A stretch of 64,000 bases of DNA from NCBI GenBank assembly GCA_017354895.1, contig CP071493.1, positions 6,820,001-6,884,000 on the forward strand, given 5' to 3'. Every line of letters begins with the position of its first letter. The first letter of the stretch is position 1. The notes under the pieces were generated by a model. It was not told where the DNA came from. It did no database searches and worked only from the letters and a program-made list of their open reading frames with translations. Both the position numbers and the translations under genes were made by a program. Positions 43,395-56,802 of this stretch are shown here, one piece after another. This DNA comes from Podospora comata. Taxonomy: Eukaryota; Ascomycota; Sordariomycetes; Sordariales; Podosporaceae.

Positions 43395-45968
43395 TAAGCA
43401 GGACAGTAGGGATTGGGGGGTTGGTTCACTTAGATGGTATTTATTTGCTTTGGGAGGGTGGGTGGCTTGGTGATTCGGATAGGATAGGGGGTTAACATTC
43501 TTTCTCTTTTCTCTATTCCCTTGGCCTTTTTATTCTTGGGTGGGTGGTGGTTTATCACTGGGTTTTGTGTGATTTTTTTGTAAATAACGGGGAGAGAGTG
43601 GGGGGTTGGAAAGAGCGTTTTATATACCCTATAGACGGGCCTTGGCTTGACACGCAGAAAGCGAATGGCTTTATGGCTTAGATATGGAGAGGCAAGATAA
43701 TTGATATGAATTACTGTATCTGGTCTTCTTTCTCAATTTCATGATATGCGACGTCTAATGATGTTCGCTGATGCCACGCAAACATCTGTCTTTTGCCCGA
43801 CGTCTGAAGAATTCAACTCAGGTACGTGTTTTATCCTTGAACGTGTTCCTGTGAATGTGATAGGCTGCTACCTGAACTTCAAACTCTTGACAGACGGATG
43901 TTATGGAGTTCGGCTTTAACACTATGACACCAGAGGTCTCTTCAGTTTGATTTCTGAATTTACAACATGCCTAAATTGAAGACATGAAGGGATTGGTGAA
44001 TCCAACATCCTGCCCTGTTGTCCATTCGCCCTTCAGTTTGGTACTTGACAGCTCCGTCACTTGACATCAAGCCCACGGGGCTGCAGGGCTCGGCTTTCCA
44101 TCGTCGTGATGTAACTCGACATATCGTGTTCCAAGTTTCATGACCCATTTGTCACCGTTCTCGAAAAACACGGCTCAATATGTCCACAAACGTCACAAAG
44201 CCTTCAGTGTCGAGCACGACATATCCCAGAATGGACGTTTATACAAGCCAACTCCGACTTCGGCTTACACCACCACATGGCAAGGACCTCCATGTATAAG
44301 TCGATTACGTACAGCCACTTCAGCTGTTGATTTCGACTACAACCCTAACGATCAGCAATGTATCAGATCAGATGTTCCTGAGTAGCATTGATCGACAGCG
44401 GGAATAGTTGCAAGCTGGTGGTTGTATGCAGGTTGCAACGTCTCCGTGCCGTTTCGTGGGGTAAAAGTCTTTGGTACTGGTCTGTTCAGCCGTGCTTGGG
44501 GGCTCGGAGAACCTGGTTTTGAAGGTCATATAAAACAGGATTTCGGTGATAATTTCAGCAGCTGGATGGGTAGGACAGAAAAGGGGCAAAAGTAGGTGAC
44601 ACGGGAAGGGGGAAAAGGGGCCGTATGTTGCGGTCTGTTTGCAGCATGCCGTCGAGGATATAGGGATTCTGTGGTGACGTCGGGAACGGGAAGTGCCAAA
44701 ACGTGATGTGTCGGTAGCCGGTGAGGCTTGCGGGGCTCGGCATTGGGTGTTCTAGTGTAGTCGCGAGAAGACATGGCGCATGTAGGAGATATAAAAACCC
44801 GTCGACGGGTGATGCACTTGGACATTTCTGATGACTGACTGGTGGTCAAGAGTCGCATGTGTGAGTGTTGAGTTGATGGCGCCATCCGATGCTTGTTCGG
44901 TTTCCAGCGGCCGTTGAAAGGTCGGAGGGTCCACATTTTACGTAGGTGGATTCTGATGCCCCTCCAAGGCCGGGGAACCCCTCTTCCGCTGGGAGCATGA
45001 GGTTGACCGGTGATCGGTGACGAATCGGATGGGGATCAGAGGCTGCGTTCCAGTTGATATTTGACCTGCAAAGGCAGAGGCCAACAGCAGGTCGGCCTCC
45101 CGTCAACCCGCTCTCGCGGGCCATGGATGGGCAGAGCGTTGCAGAGAAAGAAAAAAAAGTTTGTGCAGGGCAGGCAAAGGAGTCGACGTTATTGGTTCTT
45201 GGCTTGCTAGTGGAGGGGTTCGGGTTCGGTGCTGGGGTAGGACAGGCATCAACTGCACGACCCCCGCCAATCCGTGGTTTCTGCTTTCAAACTTCAGGTA
45301 TCTGTCCATCATGTGCTGTGTTCTCAAGGGCGCATCTCTTCTTCACGGCAAGCCCTCAACCGGCTGCCGACCGAGCTGGCGTGCTTGCTGGCGGACGTTG
45401 ATTTGGTGGCGAGTCCCAGGAGAGCGTTTATGTATGAAAAACGGGACTCGGGCGAACGCTGGGCACTCAATGGCAACGGCAACCCCTCGGCTGGGTCCCA
45501 TGCTTTCCTCTTTTGTTTCGCGGTAGTGGCATTCTCGGGCGCCCTTGGCCGGTCTTTGCGCCGTGACGATTACGGGGACTCACCTCGAATGACTCAGGCC
45601 CGCCAGCTTGTTTCGTCTCTTTAAGTATCCATGATCTACCCGTCCACCGACATCTCCATTGTCCATATATTCCATATCTACCTGCCGACCACCTAGGCAC
45701 ACCTCTTTGTTTCTTGCTGCTTCTCATCCCACCTTCAACGGGCACTTGTCCGCCAATTTATCAAGAATCTTCCCTGGGCCCCACGAATAATACCTAGAGT
45801 CTCTCTCCACAAGCTCTAGGTGTCTGGTCCCTCTCCATTGCAAATCACAGTACACCTACTGCTCTCGGCCCACTCTACTTGCAGCTTAACTTCCTCCGTC
45901 GCACCTAAAGGCCGTTGCAAGGCATCCATCAACCACCTCTTGCTTCAACACCCCGCATCTCGTCCACC
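43395..45968. other. Intergenic region of about 2.6 kb upstream of LEU4
   Basis: This stretch holds the ferric reductase 3' flank (T/G-rich to about 43640) and the LEU4 promoter. Short frames have no motif. The region contains a perfect TGACTCA (45590-45596), and from 45800 on it becomes a C/T-rich leader ending in CCACCATG. Confidence 0.45.
45590..45596 (+). promoter_or_regulatory. TGACTCA site (Gcn4/CPC1 type) upstream of LEU4
   Basis: The palindromic 7-mer TGACTCA matches the consensus for Gcn4/CPC1, the bZIP regulator of general amino-acid control. It lies 372 bp before the LEU4 ATG at 45969, a distance typical for such sites. A related GGACTCA lies 14 bp upstream, at about 45576-45582. 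Confidence 0.6.
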
Positions 45969-48063
45969 ATGCCTATGTAAGTTTCCAGGTTTGACCCCAT
46001 TGTTTTCCATGGAACATGGCAGCAGAACACAGCAGGACAGCTTTCCCTAGTGCCACGAAACACAAGACACAAATCCGGAAAACAATGGCTAACCGGGGAA
46101 TTTGTGGTGTCGTAGGCTCAAGGATCCCTCCAAGAAGTACAAGAGGTTCCAACCTCTGAACCTCCCAGACCGTCAATGGCCAGACAAAGTCATCGAGAAG
46201 GCCCCAAGATGGCTGGCAACAGATTTGAGAGACGGCAATCAGAGTCTGGTTGACCCCATGGTATGTCTGGAGTCCGACTGCTAGATAACAGTTCGGCTAA
46301 CGATGTTCCCTGCGCAGAACGGTGATCAAAAATGGCGTTACTTCCAGATGCTCACCGAGCTCGGCTACAAGGAGATTGAAGTATCCTTTCCCTCTGCTTC
46401 CCAGACCGATTTCGACTTCACAAGACGTCTGATCGAGACCCCGGGCGCCGTACCCGACGATGTCTGGCTCCAAGTCCTGTCGCCCTGCAGAGAGGACCTC
46501 ATTCGCCGCACAGTCGATTCGCTGAAGGGAGCCAAGAAGGCCATTGTCCACATCTATCTCGCTACCAGCGAATGTTTCCGGAGGGTGATCTTTGGATTCT
46601 CGGAAGATGAGAGCGTGGTTCTTGCTTCCAAGTGTGCGGCTCTGGTACGGTCACTGACCAAGGACGATCCGTCGCAGTCGGGTACCGAGTGGGCATTCGA
46701 GTTCAGTCCCGAAACTTTCTCGGATACCAGCCCAGAATTTGTTGTCAGGATCTGCGAGGCTGTCAAGGAGGCATGGGGCCCAACCAAGGAGAACCCCATC
46801 ATTTTCAACCTCCCGGCAACCGTCGAGATGTCCACCCCCAATGTCTATGCCGACCAGATCGAGTACTTCTGCCGCAACATCTCCGAGCGCGAGAAGATCT
46901 GCGTGTCCCTTCACCCTCACAACGACCGCGGCTGTGCGGTTGCTGCGGCCGAGCTGGCCCAGATGGCAGGAGCCGACAGAGTGGAGGGGTGCCTGTTTGG
47001 CAATGGGGAGCGGACAGGAAACGTTGATCTGGTCACTCTTGCCCTCAATCTTTACACACAGGGCGTGACTCCCAACATCGACTTCTCGGACCTCCAAAAG
47101 GTCATCAAGACAGTGGAGGAGTGCAACAAGATCGAGGTTCACCCACGTGCGCCGTACGGTGGGTCTCTGGTGGTGTGCGCTTTCAGCGGATCTCACCAGG
47201 ATGCTATCAAGAAGGGCTTCCAAATCCGGGAGAAGGAGGGTAAGGAGTACGACGACCACTGGCAGATTCCTTACCTCCCTCTGGACCCCAAGGATATTGG
47301 TCGCGACTACCAGGCCGTCATCCGCGTCAACTCGCAGTCTGGAAAGGGCGGTGCCGCTTGGGTTATCCAGCAAAACCTGCATCTGGACCTCCCACGTGGT
47401 CTGCAAGTCGCTTTCGCCAAGGTCGTACAGGCTATGGCGGAGCAAAAGGGTCGCGAACTCCTTCCCACTGAGATTACTGACCTCTTCCGGGAGACTTACC
47501 ACCTTGACAAGAACTCCCGCTTCAACATTGTTGACTACAACATCAACCCCGACCGTTCCGCCTCTCCCGCACCTCCGGCCCCCGGCAAGACGCAGGATAC
47601 TAAGAATCTGATGAGAGTCTTCGAGGGTGTCATTTTGATTGACGGCAAAGAGTACAAGCTCCGCGGCCGTGGCAACGGTCCGATCTCCAGTGCCGCAAAC
47701 GCTCTCCGAACCATTGGTATTGACTTGGATGTCCAGGACTACAAGGAGCATGCTGTCGGCCGGGGACGGGAAGTCAAGGCGGCGACATTCATCGAGTGCG
47801 TGGCCCCGGGTGTGGAAGAGAAGGTTTGGGGAGTGGGCATCCACGAGGATGTGGTCCAGAGCTCGCTGATTGCGCTGCTTAGTGCTGCCAGCAACGTAAG
47901 TGAAGTTGATGTACACCAAGCCATTGATAGTGAGAAGCTAACGCATTATTTGCAACAGTTTGCCAGCAGCCGCCATGGGAGCCCTATTATTCCCAAGCAG
48001 ACTCTTACCAATGGCGGCCTCCAAGTTCCGGACATGCAGTCCCTGGAGCACAAGGCCGAATAA
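45969..48063 (+). CDS. LEU4: 2-isopropylmalate synthase
   Basis: The enzyme condenses acetyl-CoA with 2-oxoisovalerate, the first committed step of leucine synthesis, and is normally feedback-inhibited by leucine. Exons are 45969-45976, 46116-46260, 46318-47895 and 47959-48063. Introns are 139, 57 and 63 bp, and the product has 611 residues. Exon 1 is just 8 nt (ATGCCTAT) and joins to give [20 protein letters not shown]. The catalytic TIM barrel has the metal-binding block [48 protein letters not shown] with its metal His pair, and [19 protein letters not shown]. The C-terminal regulatory domain, starting near residue 460, binds leucine in the family. No long mitochondrial presequence is present, so this form is probably cytosolic; the leader was not searched for another start. 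A TGACTCA site lies upstream. Confidence 0.96.
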
Positions 48064-49885
48064 GATGCCAACAAACGGGGCATGGGCAAAGACTGAGCAA
48101 CGAGCGAAGACATGACTTGACACGACAGGCCTTGATTTTCATATGAGTTTATGCAGAGAGGATGGGAAAATTTGCTTCATGACATCTCCTTGATCATCAC
48201 CCTTTTTCCAACATTGGTTATCGGCACTTAGTGGTGTTTGTTTGCAGTTATCTTAGCCGGGGGGTAGCATGGGTGCATCACGGTTCGAAAAAAAAAGGGG
48301 CTTCGGGAGTGGTTTACTTAATACCAAAATCAGGGGTTGGGGGTTGCTGAGACAAGTATTCGGTGAAAAGTTATGGTTTCATTTCATGGCTGAACTTCAT
48401 GGCTTTATATCATGGTACTTGGTGATTATTTTGAGAAATCGATTCAATGAAATCTTCAGAGACATCTGGAGTTGATTTATGCGCCGTGCCAGGTTCAGGC
48501 GCAGGGTTGTGTTTGGGAATATATCGTTTCATTGATCGCACTCATAGATACATACCTATCTATATTCAGAGACCAGCATTGATTCTGTTGGGCCAGTCTT
48601 ATGTTGGTGTTGCGATGTCGGACAGGTGGGTAAACCAACAAGGCTCTGAAAGAGAAAGAGTCAGTGGTTGCCTTGCCCAGCCATGGGCGGCCCTGATTGG
48701 TAGGTTTGAGGAGGCGCAGAAGTGTCTAGAAGCAGTTCCATTCAAAACAAACGGCCCTGCAGGGCTGAAGAAATGGATGTTTTTTTTTTTTTAACACGTG
48801 AAGACCTTTTTCAAGACATGCTGATCCTTGACACAGGTGTCAGAAAGTGATTCTAGCATCGGTAAAACTTCAACAAAGCATGACAGGTCAGAAAGGAGTT
48901 GTGTAAGGCAAGGGTACTGACAGCAGAATCCAGAATCACAGTCTTCTTTGGGCATGCTGTTTTGAAGGGGTCGGCTCTTGCTCCCTATCGGGCTGCCAGG
49001 CGCATGACAGAGGGGAGAGCCCCATTCCTGTCGCCTTGCAGATTGACGAGATGGTCAGTGCTTTCGTGTCTAGCGAGGGGCAGCCCCGCCTAGAAACGTG
49101 TGCACCACGGTTTTTGACACTGGGCTACCCTCCTGAGAACACCGCAAAAGTGCGGGGCTCCATATGGGTTCAGTGTCTGGCCGCACAGTGCGGGGTCAGG
49201 ACCACGGCAACAACAACGTTCGTTCACGTTGAGCGTCCACCGCTTATATTATGTAGAGCAAAGTAGAAACTGGTAGTGGTCTAGTCCAGAGTTTGGTTGC
49301 TGTCTGCTGTCTGCCCTGCATCAACTCCCCATCATCTTCTTCCTTTTCCAGTGACCGCTTCTTCTTGCCTTCCTCGATCACCTCCTCGACAGAGACCAGT
49401 AGCTCGTTGGCAAATACCCAGGACAGTTTGTTGTGTGCTGCCTCGCAACCAACTCGGCTACGTTCGACACACTCCTTTGCGTGCCACTCGTCTCTGCCTA
49501 GCAGCCATACAGCGACTTTTGCTCGGTTCCGGCATCCAACAGCTCTTCAGGCTTGAAAGTTGCGGTTGTTGACTCGAAAGACAGAGTGTATTGCCCAATC
49601 TCTACAGCCTTTTTCTTCCACTGTACGTCGTGTTTGCCGAACCAGAGAGGCTGACAGGCGTACGTGTCTGGCTGTTTGGCTGCTTTTGGAGCTCAAAGGA
49701 ACTAACAGCGGCACTAAGACTTTGTAGTCCTAATCCGATAAGCCCCGTGGATCCACGACCCCCCGCTTGTGTTCCACGCAAACTTTAGCTGCGTCGAATA
49801 CCAACTTTCTCCCTGTCAACACTCCCTCCTCTCACCTTCACACCAACCCGTTTTCCATCCCGGACACGGTATCCAGACAGCAACC
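48064..49885. other. Intergenic region LEU4 / KAP95
   Basis: This stretch of about 1.8 kb includes the LEU4 3' flank, a T run at about 48779-48792, and the C/T-rich KAP95 leader from 49290 on. No gene is seen. Confidence 0.45.
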
Positions 49886-52819
49886 ATGGAAGGCTCTCCG
49901 GACATCAACACTGTCCTCACCAACTCGCTGAGCCCTGGTAAGTCTCTTGCTGCCTTCCTCCCCTCTTTGCAGGCGCGCTGCGGTCAACGTGAAATGACGT
50001 TGTGATCATCGTTGAATCTCCTCTGACACCCACATGCTAACTGATTTTCCTTCCAGATGGCGCGCTCCGTAATGCCGCTGAGCAGCAGCTCATCCAGGCC
50101 GCCGAGCAAAACTTTGTACGTCTTTGCTGGCCTCGCCCTCCTCAGCCCCTATTCTGGCGGTCTCGCTAACATGTTCTGCCCTTCAGTCACAATACCTCCT
50201 GACGCTCGTCCAAGCGTTGGCGAATGAAAATGCCGAAGGACATATTCGAGCCGCCGCCGGTATCGCTCTCAAGAACGCCTTCAGTGCCCGCGAGTTTGCC
50301 AGACAACAGTCTTTACAAGCGAAATGGCTGAACCAGACCGATCAAGAAACCAAGACCCGCGTCAAGCAGCTGGCTCTCGAGACGCTTTCCTCCACAAATG
50401 CCCAGGCCGGCCAGGCTTGCGCTCAGGTCGTCGCTGCCATCGCGGCGATCGAGCTGCCCCGTGACCAGTGGCCAGATCTTATGGCGTCTCTTGTCCGCAA
50501 CGTCAGCGAAGGCAGCCCCCACCAGAAGCAGGCCTCCCTCACAACCATCGGGTTCATCTGCGAGAGCCAAGATCAGGATCTGAGGAACAGCTTGATTGCC
50601 CATTCGAACGCCATCTTGACGGCAGTAGTACAGGGTGCTCGCAAGGAGGAGACCAACCTCGAGGTCCGTCTCGCTGCCATCACCGCGTTGGGTGACTCCC
50701 TCGAATTTGTCGGAAACAATTTCAAGCACGAAGGCGAGCGCAACTACATCATGCAGGTTGTCTGCGAGGCCACCCAGGCCGAGGACTCTCGGATTCAGCA
50801 GGGTGCTTATGGCTGCCTGAACCGCATCATGGCTCTCTACTATGAGAACATGCGGTTCTACATGGAGAAGGCTCTGTTTGGTCTTACCATTCTGGGCATG
50901 AAGAGCGATGACGAGGATGTTGCCAAGTTGGCGGTTGAGTTCTGGAGCACAGTATGCGAGGAGGAGATTGCCATTGAAGATGACAATGCCCAGGTCGAGA
51001 GCTCCGAGCAGATGCGCCCATTCTACAACTTCAGTCGCGTTGCCACCAACGAGGTCGTCCCTGTTCTCCTCGCCCTCCTCACCAAGCAGGACGAGGACGC
51101 TTCAGACGACGAGTACAACATCTCGCGTGCTGCCTACCAGTGCTTGCAGCTCTATGCCCAGTCGGTTGGAGCTGCTATTGTCCCTCCAGTTATTGCGTTT
51201 GTCGAGGCCAACCTCCGCCACGACGACTGGCATTACCGTGATGCCGCCGTCTCTGCCTTTGGTGCTATCATGGACGGTCCGGAAGAAAAGACCTTGGAGG
51301 GGATTGTCAAGTCAGGAATGGGCCCTCTCATTGCCATGATGGATGATCCTTCCATCCACGTTAGGGATTCGACCGCTTATGCGCTCGGCCGTATCACCGA
51401 GACCTGCGCCGATGCCATTGACCCTACTCAGCACCTGGATGCTCTGATCCGCTCGCTCTTCAACGGTCTTATGAACAGTCCCAAGATGGCCGCTTCTTGC
51501 TGCTGGGCCCTGATGAACATTGCCGAGAGATTTTCTGGTGACGGCGAGTCCGCTCAAAACCCCTTGACTCCTCACTTCAACCAGAGCGTCACAAACCTGC
51601 TTGCTGTCACCGGCAGAATGGACTGCGAGGCTTCCGTCAGGACTGCTGCCTATGAGGTTCTGAACACGTTCGTGCGCAACGCTGCCAGCGAGAGTCTCCA
51701 GGCTGTCGCCTCTCTTTCCACCGTTACCATCGAGCGATTGGAGGGCACCATCCCAATGCAGGCCCAGGTCGTCAGCATTGAAGACAAGATCATCCTCGAG
51801 GACATGCAGACCAGTCTCTGCACCGTCCTCCAGGCCATCATCGAGCGCCTGGACAAGGAGATTGCTCCTCAGGGTGACCGTATCATGCAGTGCCTGCTCC
51901 AGATTCTGAGCAGCGTCAACGGAAAGTCTAGTGTACCCGAGGGCGCTTTCACAACCATCAGCAGTCTTGCCAATGCGATGGAGGAGGACTTCGTCAAGTA
52001 CATGGATGCCTTTTCTCCATTCCTTTACAATGCTCTTGGCAACCAAGAAGAGCCGGGTCTCTGCTCGATGGCTATTGGCCTCGTCAGCGATATCACACGG
52101 TCCATGGGCGAGCGCAGCCAGCCTTGGTGCGATAACTTCATGAACTACCTGCTGAACAACCTCAGGAGCACTGCTCTTGCGAACCAGTTCAAGCCTGCCA
52201 TCCTCCAATGCTTTGGCGATATTGCTGGCGCTATTGGTGGCCACTTTGAGACATACCTCTCCGTCGTTGCGCAGGTATTGCAGCAAGCTGCTACCGTCAC
52301 CGCCGGCGCCGAGGGCTCCTATGAAATGTTCGACTATGTCATCACCCTGAGAGAAGGCATTATGGATGCTTGGGGTGGCATCATCGGAGCCATGAAGTCT
52401 GGCAACAAGAGTATGTTGTGTCCCCTATTCTTGCATGAGAATGTAACTGACCCATTTCTTTTAGCCGCTGTCCTCGAGCCATATGTTCAGTCAATCTTTG
52501 AGATGCTGAACGTCATCGCCAACGATGCTAACCGCAGCGAAGCTTTGATGCGGTCTGCCATGGGTGTCATCGGGTAAGTTACAATTCATGGTCATTATTC
52601 AAACGCGGCTCTTGCTAACAACCAACCAGTGATCTTGCCGATGCTTATCCTAATGGCCAGCTGGTTGAAGCCTTCCGTGCGGATTGGCTTACCGCCATGA
52701 TCAAGGAGACGCGCCAGAACCGCGAGTTCCAGCCCCGCACCATTGAGACTGCTCGCTGGGCCCGCGAACAAGTCAAGCGTCAAATCGGCGGCGCTCAGGG
52801 CATGATGTCGCAAACATGA
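49886..52819 (+). CDS. KAP95: Importin subunit beta-1 (karyopherin-95)
   Basis: Importin beta carries importin-alpha/NLS cargo through the nuclear pore and is released by Ran-GTP. Exons are 49886-49937, 50057-50115, 50187-52410, 52465-52573 and 52630-52819. Introns are 119, 71, 54 and 56 bp, and the product has 877 residues, the normal family length. The N-terminus is MEGSPDINTVLTNSLSP, then DGALRNAAEQQLIQAAEQNF. The importin-beta N-terminal region continues QYLLTLVQALANENAEGHIR with AAAGIALKNAFSAR. HEAT repeats run throughout, with the acidic loop KQDEDASDDEYNISRAAYQC. It is followed by DDWHYRDAAVSAFGAIMDG and DPSIHVRDSTAYALGRITE. The C-terminal repeats end near AREQVKRQIGG. It is downstream of LEU4 on the same strand with its own leader. 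Confidence 0.97.
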
Positions 52820-55800
52820 AGCAAAAAATAATCTTGGCCAGCAAGGAGCTGCCATATCCTCCCCTCCCTTCCTTCGAGTGCTGAGACCCATCTGCGTCGG
52901 CCCCAGTGGCACCCGACAGTCTGTTCAGCAGTAAAGTGGCCCCGTCAACCTTCCCCCCCCCTTTCCCACCCCCCCGATCCCCCTAAGCAGCGCAACCTCT
53001 GACGACACGGCACAACACAATTCCTACCACACCACACACATCACATGGACGAGTACCGAGATGCACAGGCGGTGTATATAGATCCCATTGCACTATTAAT
53101 TCGGACATCATACCCCTAGAAGACACTACACTATTTTACCGTATCTTTGCGACTGCTGGCACTGTTTCACCCCCCTTTTTTTTTTTATCTTGTTTGTTTG
53201 TGGGACGGCATAGAGCGATATCATGTACTTGTTCCATGTTTCCAACGGGTAGGGGCATGGAGCATATGACACCATCATGTAGAGTTTTTTATTCAGCGCA
53301 TTATTACCCAAAAGGCGGCGGCGGCGGGACGGATGGCTCAAAAACCGGTTCAAGTGGACAGGTTCTGGAGTTTGGATGGGAGGTCAAAGGAAACGATGAT
53401 AGCGGAATTCGAACGCAGGTTGACATACACATGGGGTTTTGATCATGTTCTAAGCAATGCATGTATTGCCAGGACCGCTACTCAACACGCAGCACAAGAA
53501 GAGCAGCAAGAACACACCAAGAAAAGCACCTAGCGTGTCGATTTGGTCATCATGGCTTTGCTCGACATGAATGGCGGGAGGGTGGAAATCGGGAAACGGA
53601 TCTATACCAACCGTTTTCTTTTTGCTTTGGCGGACCTTTTGTCGAGTGACGAATGGTTTTTGCTATTGTGATTACGGATTAGGTAGACAGAGAGAGCTAG
53701 GAATGAGAAGTTAGCCCTAACAAATAGGATGAGGCTGGCTGTGTGATGTGACTGCTGTTGGGTGTATGAATACCATTAGAGATGAGATGTTGTATCTTGA
53801 TGATGTCAAGTCTAACGTCTATGGGCTGTTTAGAACGGTGTTGTCCCAAGAAATGATGCCGTAACTCAGGTAGTATGAACTTTGCCTCCCGCGCGGGAGA
53901 GGATGTGGTAGGTAGGTGGTACAACATCTGGATCCGGGTCCATCGAGGTCTACACACACACTCACTCACACACAGACACACAAGCACACGGAATGAAACG
54001 GGACGGATGGACGGGCCCGGCGAGTGGGGGTGGCGGGACGGGTTACTTTGATTTTAGGATTCTAAGCCGTTTCTGCTGGTTTGGAGACTTGCGGGGATGG
54101 CCTGCTGAGATGAGGAGGTTGAGATTTGCCGTGGTGGTATCAATCTGATAAGACAGGGGAAAGGAAGAGGTTGAGAAGATGGGGGTAAGGTAGGAAGGTA
54201 GGAAGGTAGGCAGTGATTGGGTATGGGGGGAAGGAAGTGGCTGTTGGTGTTGGGTAGGGCTTGGTCTTCTTCTCTTGGGTTGCTTACTCACCCTCCTACC
54301 CCCTCCCTAGATGTCCGGCTGGTGCTTTAAGGGAGGGTCAGGGTAGGGCTCCTCTCTGATGATGAATAGACAGTAGCTTTGCTGTTTTGTTAGCAGGCTG
54401 GCAATTCTAGTTATTCGTAACCTACCTAGGGTTTCACTTGGGACGGGATTGGTGGATTGCCATGATGGGCTTGGGATGGGGATGGGCAAGGCTCGGGTGA
54501 TTCGGGCTTTGGTCGGCGGGTTTGTTTTCCCTGTTACACAGAAGAGAAAGGGAACGAGGGCTATTACGAGAACTCTTGATGAGGGGGCGTTTCTTGGGCT
54601 ACGGCCCGTTCTTACCATGTTTTGCAGCTTTTTGTGGTTCTGGTGAAGTAGAGGACTGGTTCCTCCTCAGTAATTTGTGTTGTTGTAAGAGACAGAGAAG
54701 ACATGGGGAGGAATGGGTGTAGTTTCTCTTGGTCAAGATAATAGTCCGGGATAGATTGTTCGTTTTATCATTGGGTATGTATTTGGTGATGGTCGGGTTT
54801 GTGTTGGTGATGCTGGGGACTCGGTGTGGTGGTGGTTGTGTAGGTGGGACAGTGCGTGGGCGTTTTGCTCTGATCTGAGTAGATAAAGCACAATTCTGAG
54901 TCGGTACATTCTACGTTGTTGATTCTGCATCTTCCAGTATTCAAAGCATGTGTTTCCCGAGTTTGGTTTGGAAGATCGATGTCGATATCAACATGAAACC
55001 AGATGTGAACATGTCCAGACAGTGTCGTTAACACTGTTGTGGGAGTTCAAGCGTCGTTTGTTCAGGGGTCTGTTTTTGGGGTTCTTTCTTGTCACACCGT
55101 CGGGCAGAACTTCAGCGAGCCTCCTCCTCAATGCCCCCACACTCTCACGTCTCTCGCTGTGACACTTTTTCTGGACTGTGCCGCTGCCGTGGTGGGTGTG
55201 TGGGCAGGCAGACAGGCCAGTGGGCTGGCGGCAGGTCGTGCAGCATGAATCGAATCGGGGCTTATTCCGTGCCGTCGTGTTGGTGGGCATTTGTGGGTGT
55301 GGTCGCTCGGCAAGCAGCGGTTGTGAGAGTGGACTTGGTGGACTAGAACTCTTGGCTGGGCTGGCAGAGAGGACCGACCGGTCAGGGTAGCAGTATGTCT
55401 GCTTTGCTGAAAGTACCCAGAGGCTCACAACCACGGAGCACGGCATGTCAGACGGCGGGAAGGGAAGGGAAGGGAATGCGAGTGGGTGTGCCGAGGTGGT
55501 GGTGGGGGGAAGAGTATCTGGGGAGTTGGAGAGAAGATCAGGAAACTAACGGCAGGTAACATAGTCTCATCAGGGATGGCCGAATATTGGGGCAATAGAG
55601 GTGGACGGCTTTATGTTGCAATGTCACACTGCAATGGCAGGCAAGCCAAGGAAGCACAAGATAATTGCCCGAAAGAGTCTTTGAAGATCAAAGATGATTT
55701 GCATGATACTGGATGGTTTTGGAGAGCAGTCTGACACGCCACGCAACACCCACTACAATGATACAGACCGGACTAGGCTCGCCATATTGCACCATGATGG

Positions 55801-56802
55801 AAATGGGACGGAAACGTGGGACCAGGGGGATAAATGACATGATGCTGCGTGGATGGACCCTCGGGCGGCAGGCCGGCCTTGTTGGTGATAGGCAGTGCGC
55901 CGCGAGAACCAACGAATACGTCTCGTCGCTATCTTTACGACGGGATTTGATCCGTTCGTACATGAAGTTCAAGGATAATGTGCCTCACTCTCAATAGATA
56001 ATACCATAACCACGTGTGGCTGGTTTTCTATCAGCCTTCTGGGGGGGAGGGGGAAGATGTGACGGACGGAAACCCGGCGAGGGGAGAGGGGGGTGGGATG
56101 AAGCAAAAGAACTATAGTTGCTTTTTCCTCGTCTTCTTCTCTCTCTCTTTTCCTCTCCCCGGTGAACCAATCCTCTATCACCAAGCAGCACGTTTCATGG
56201 CATTATACTTCAATGTCTCGCTGAGAGGATAGTTTAAAGCCAGCGCCAGCACGGGCCAAGCGACCAGTGGAATGTTCCTTTTTTTTTTTTTTTTTTCGCG
56301 GCTCGAATTCAAGCCTGAAGCACCCCCGCAGTTTGCCCCGAAAAGAGCGCCCGGCAACACGTTTTCCTCCACTTTTGCCCTGGAAGGTTAGCTGCCTAGA
56401 GCGCTGCCGTCGCGTTTTGCAAACACCCCCACACCCCCTCGACCTGGCAACTCACAGAGCTCAGATTGGACCTCGACTTTGCCCTGCCGGCAACATTCCC
56501 ACCCCACTGGCAGCAACAGCTGCTCCTTTCCGGCGTCTCTCCGGCAAGCATTCCACCATCCGGTCTTCGTTCTAGGCTTCTTGTTCGTTTTGAATATCCT
56601 TAACAGTGGTGGACTACGGCGGGAAAGAAGTCCTGGTGCAGATCAGAACCTCGCGAATCGTGCATCGCGGCGCGCGACGTGCGGCTGTGATTTGCATCGC
56701 CGGTAGTGCTGAGGACGACACACCGGTGTAAGAGAGTGCGAGCGAGACCGGAAGGCAGGAGAGCAACATCAGGAGGCCGCTGTCGCAACAAAAAGATAAA
56801 AG
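52820..56802. other. Long intergenic region of about 4 kb
   Basis: This stretch lies between the KAP95 3' end and the Zn2Cys6 regulator. It holds an AC-rich run (53952-53982), small AGGT-type repeats (54184-54210), and a T run of about 18 at 56279-56296. A G/C-rich leader precedes 56803. Several frames below 100 codons have no motif. A long upstream region is common for fungal regulators, so much of it may be promoter and leader. Confidence 0.4.

Noticed and set aside
46651-47919. 422-codon open frame on the minus strand inside LEU4
   Set aside because: It is an antisense shadow of a highly conserved, GC-biased enzyme gene. The protein has no motif.
51312-52286. 324-codon open frame on the minus strand inside KAP95
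   Set aside because: It is a shadow of the HEAT-repeat coding sequence on the plus strand.
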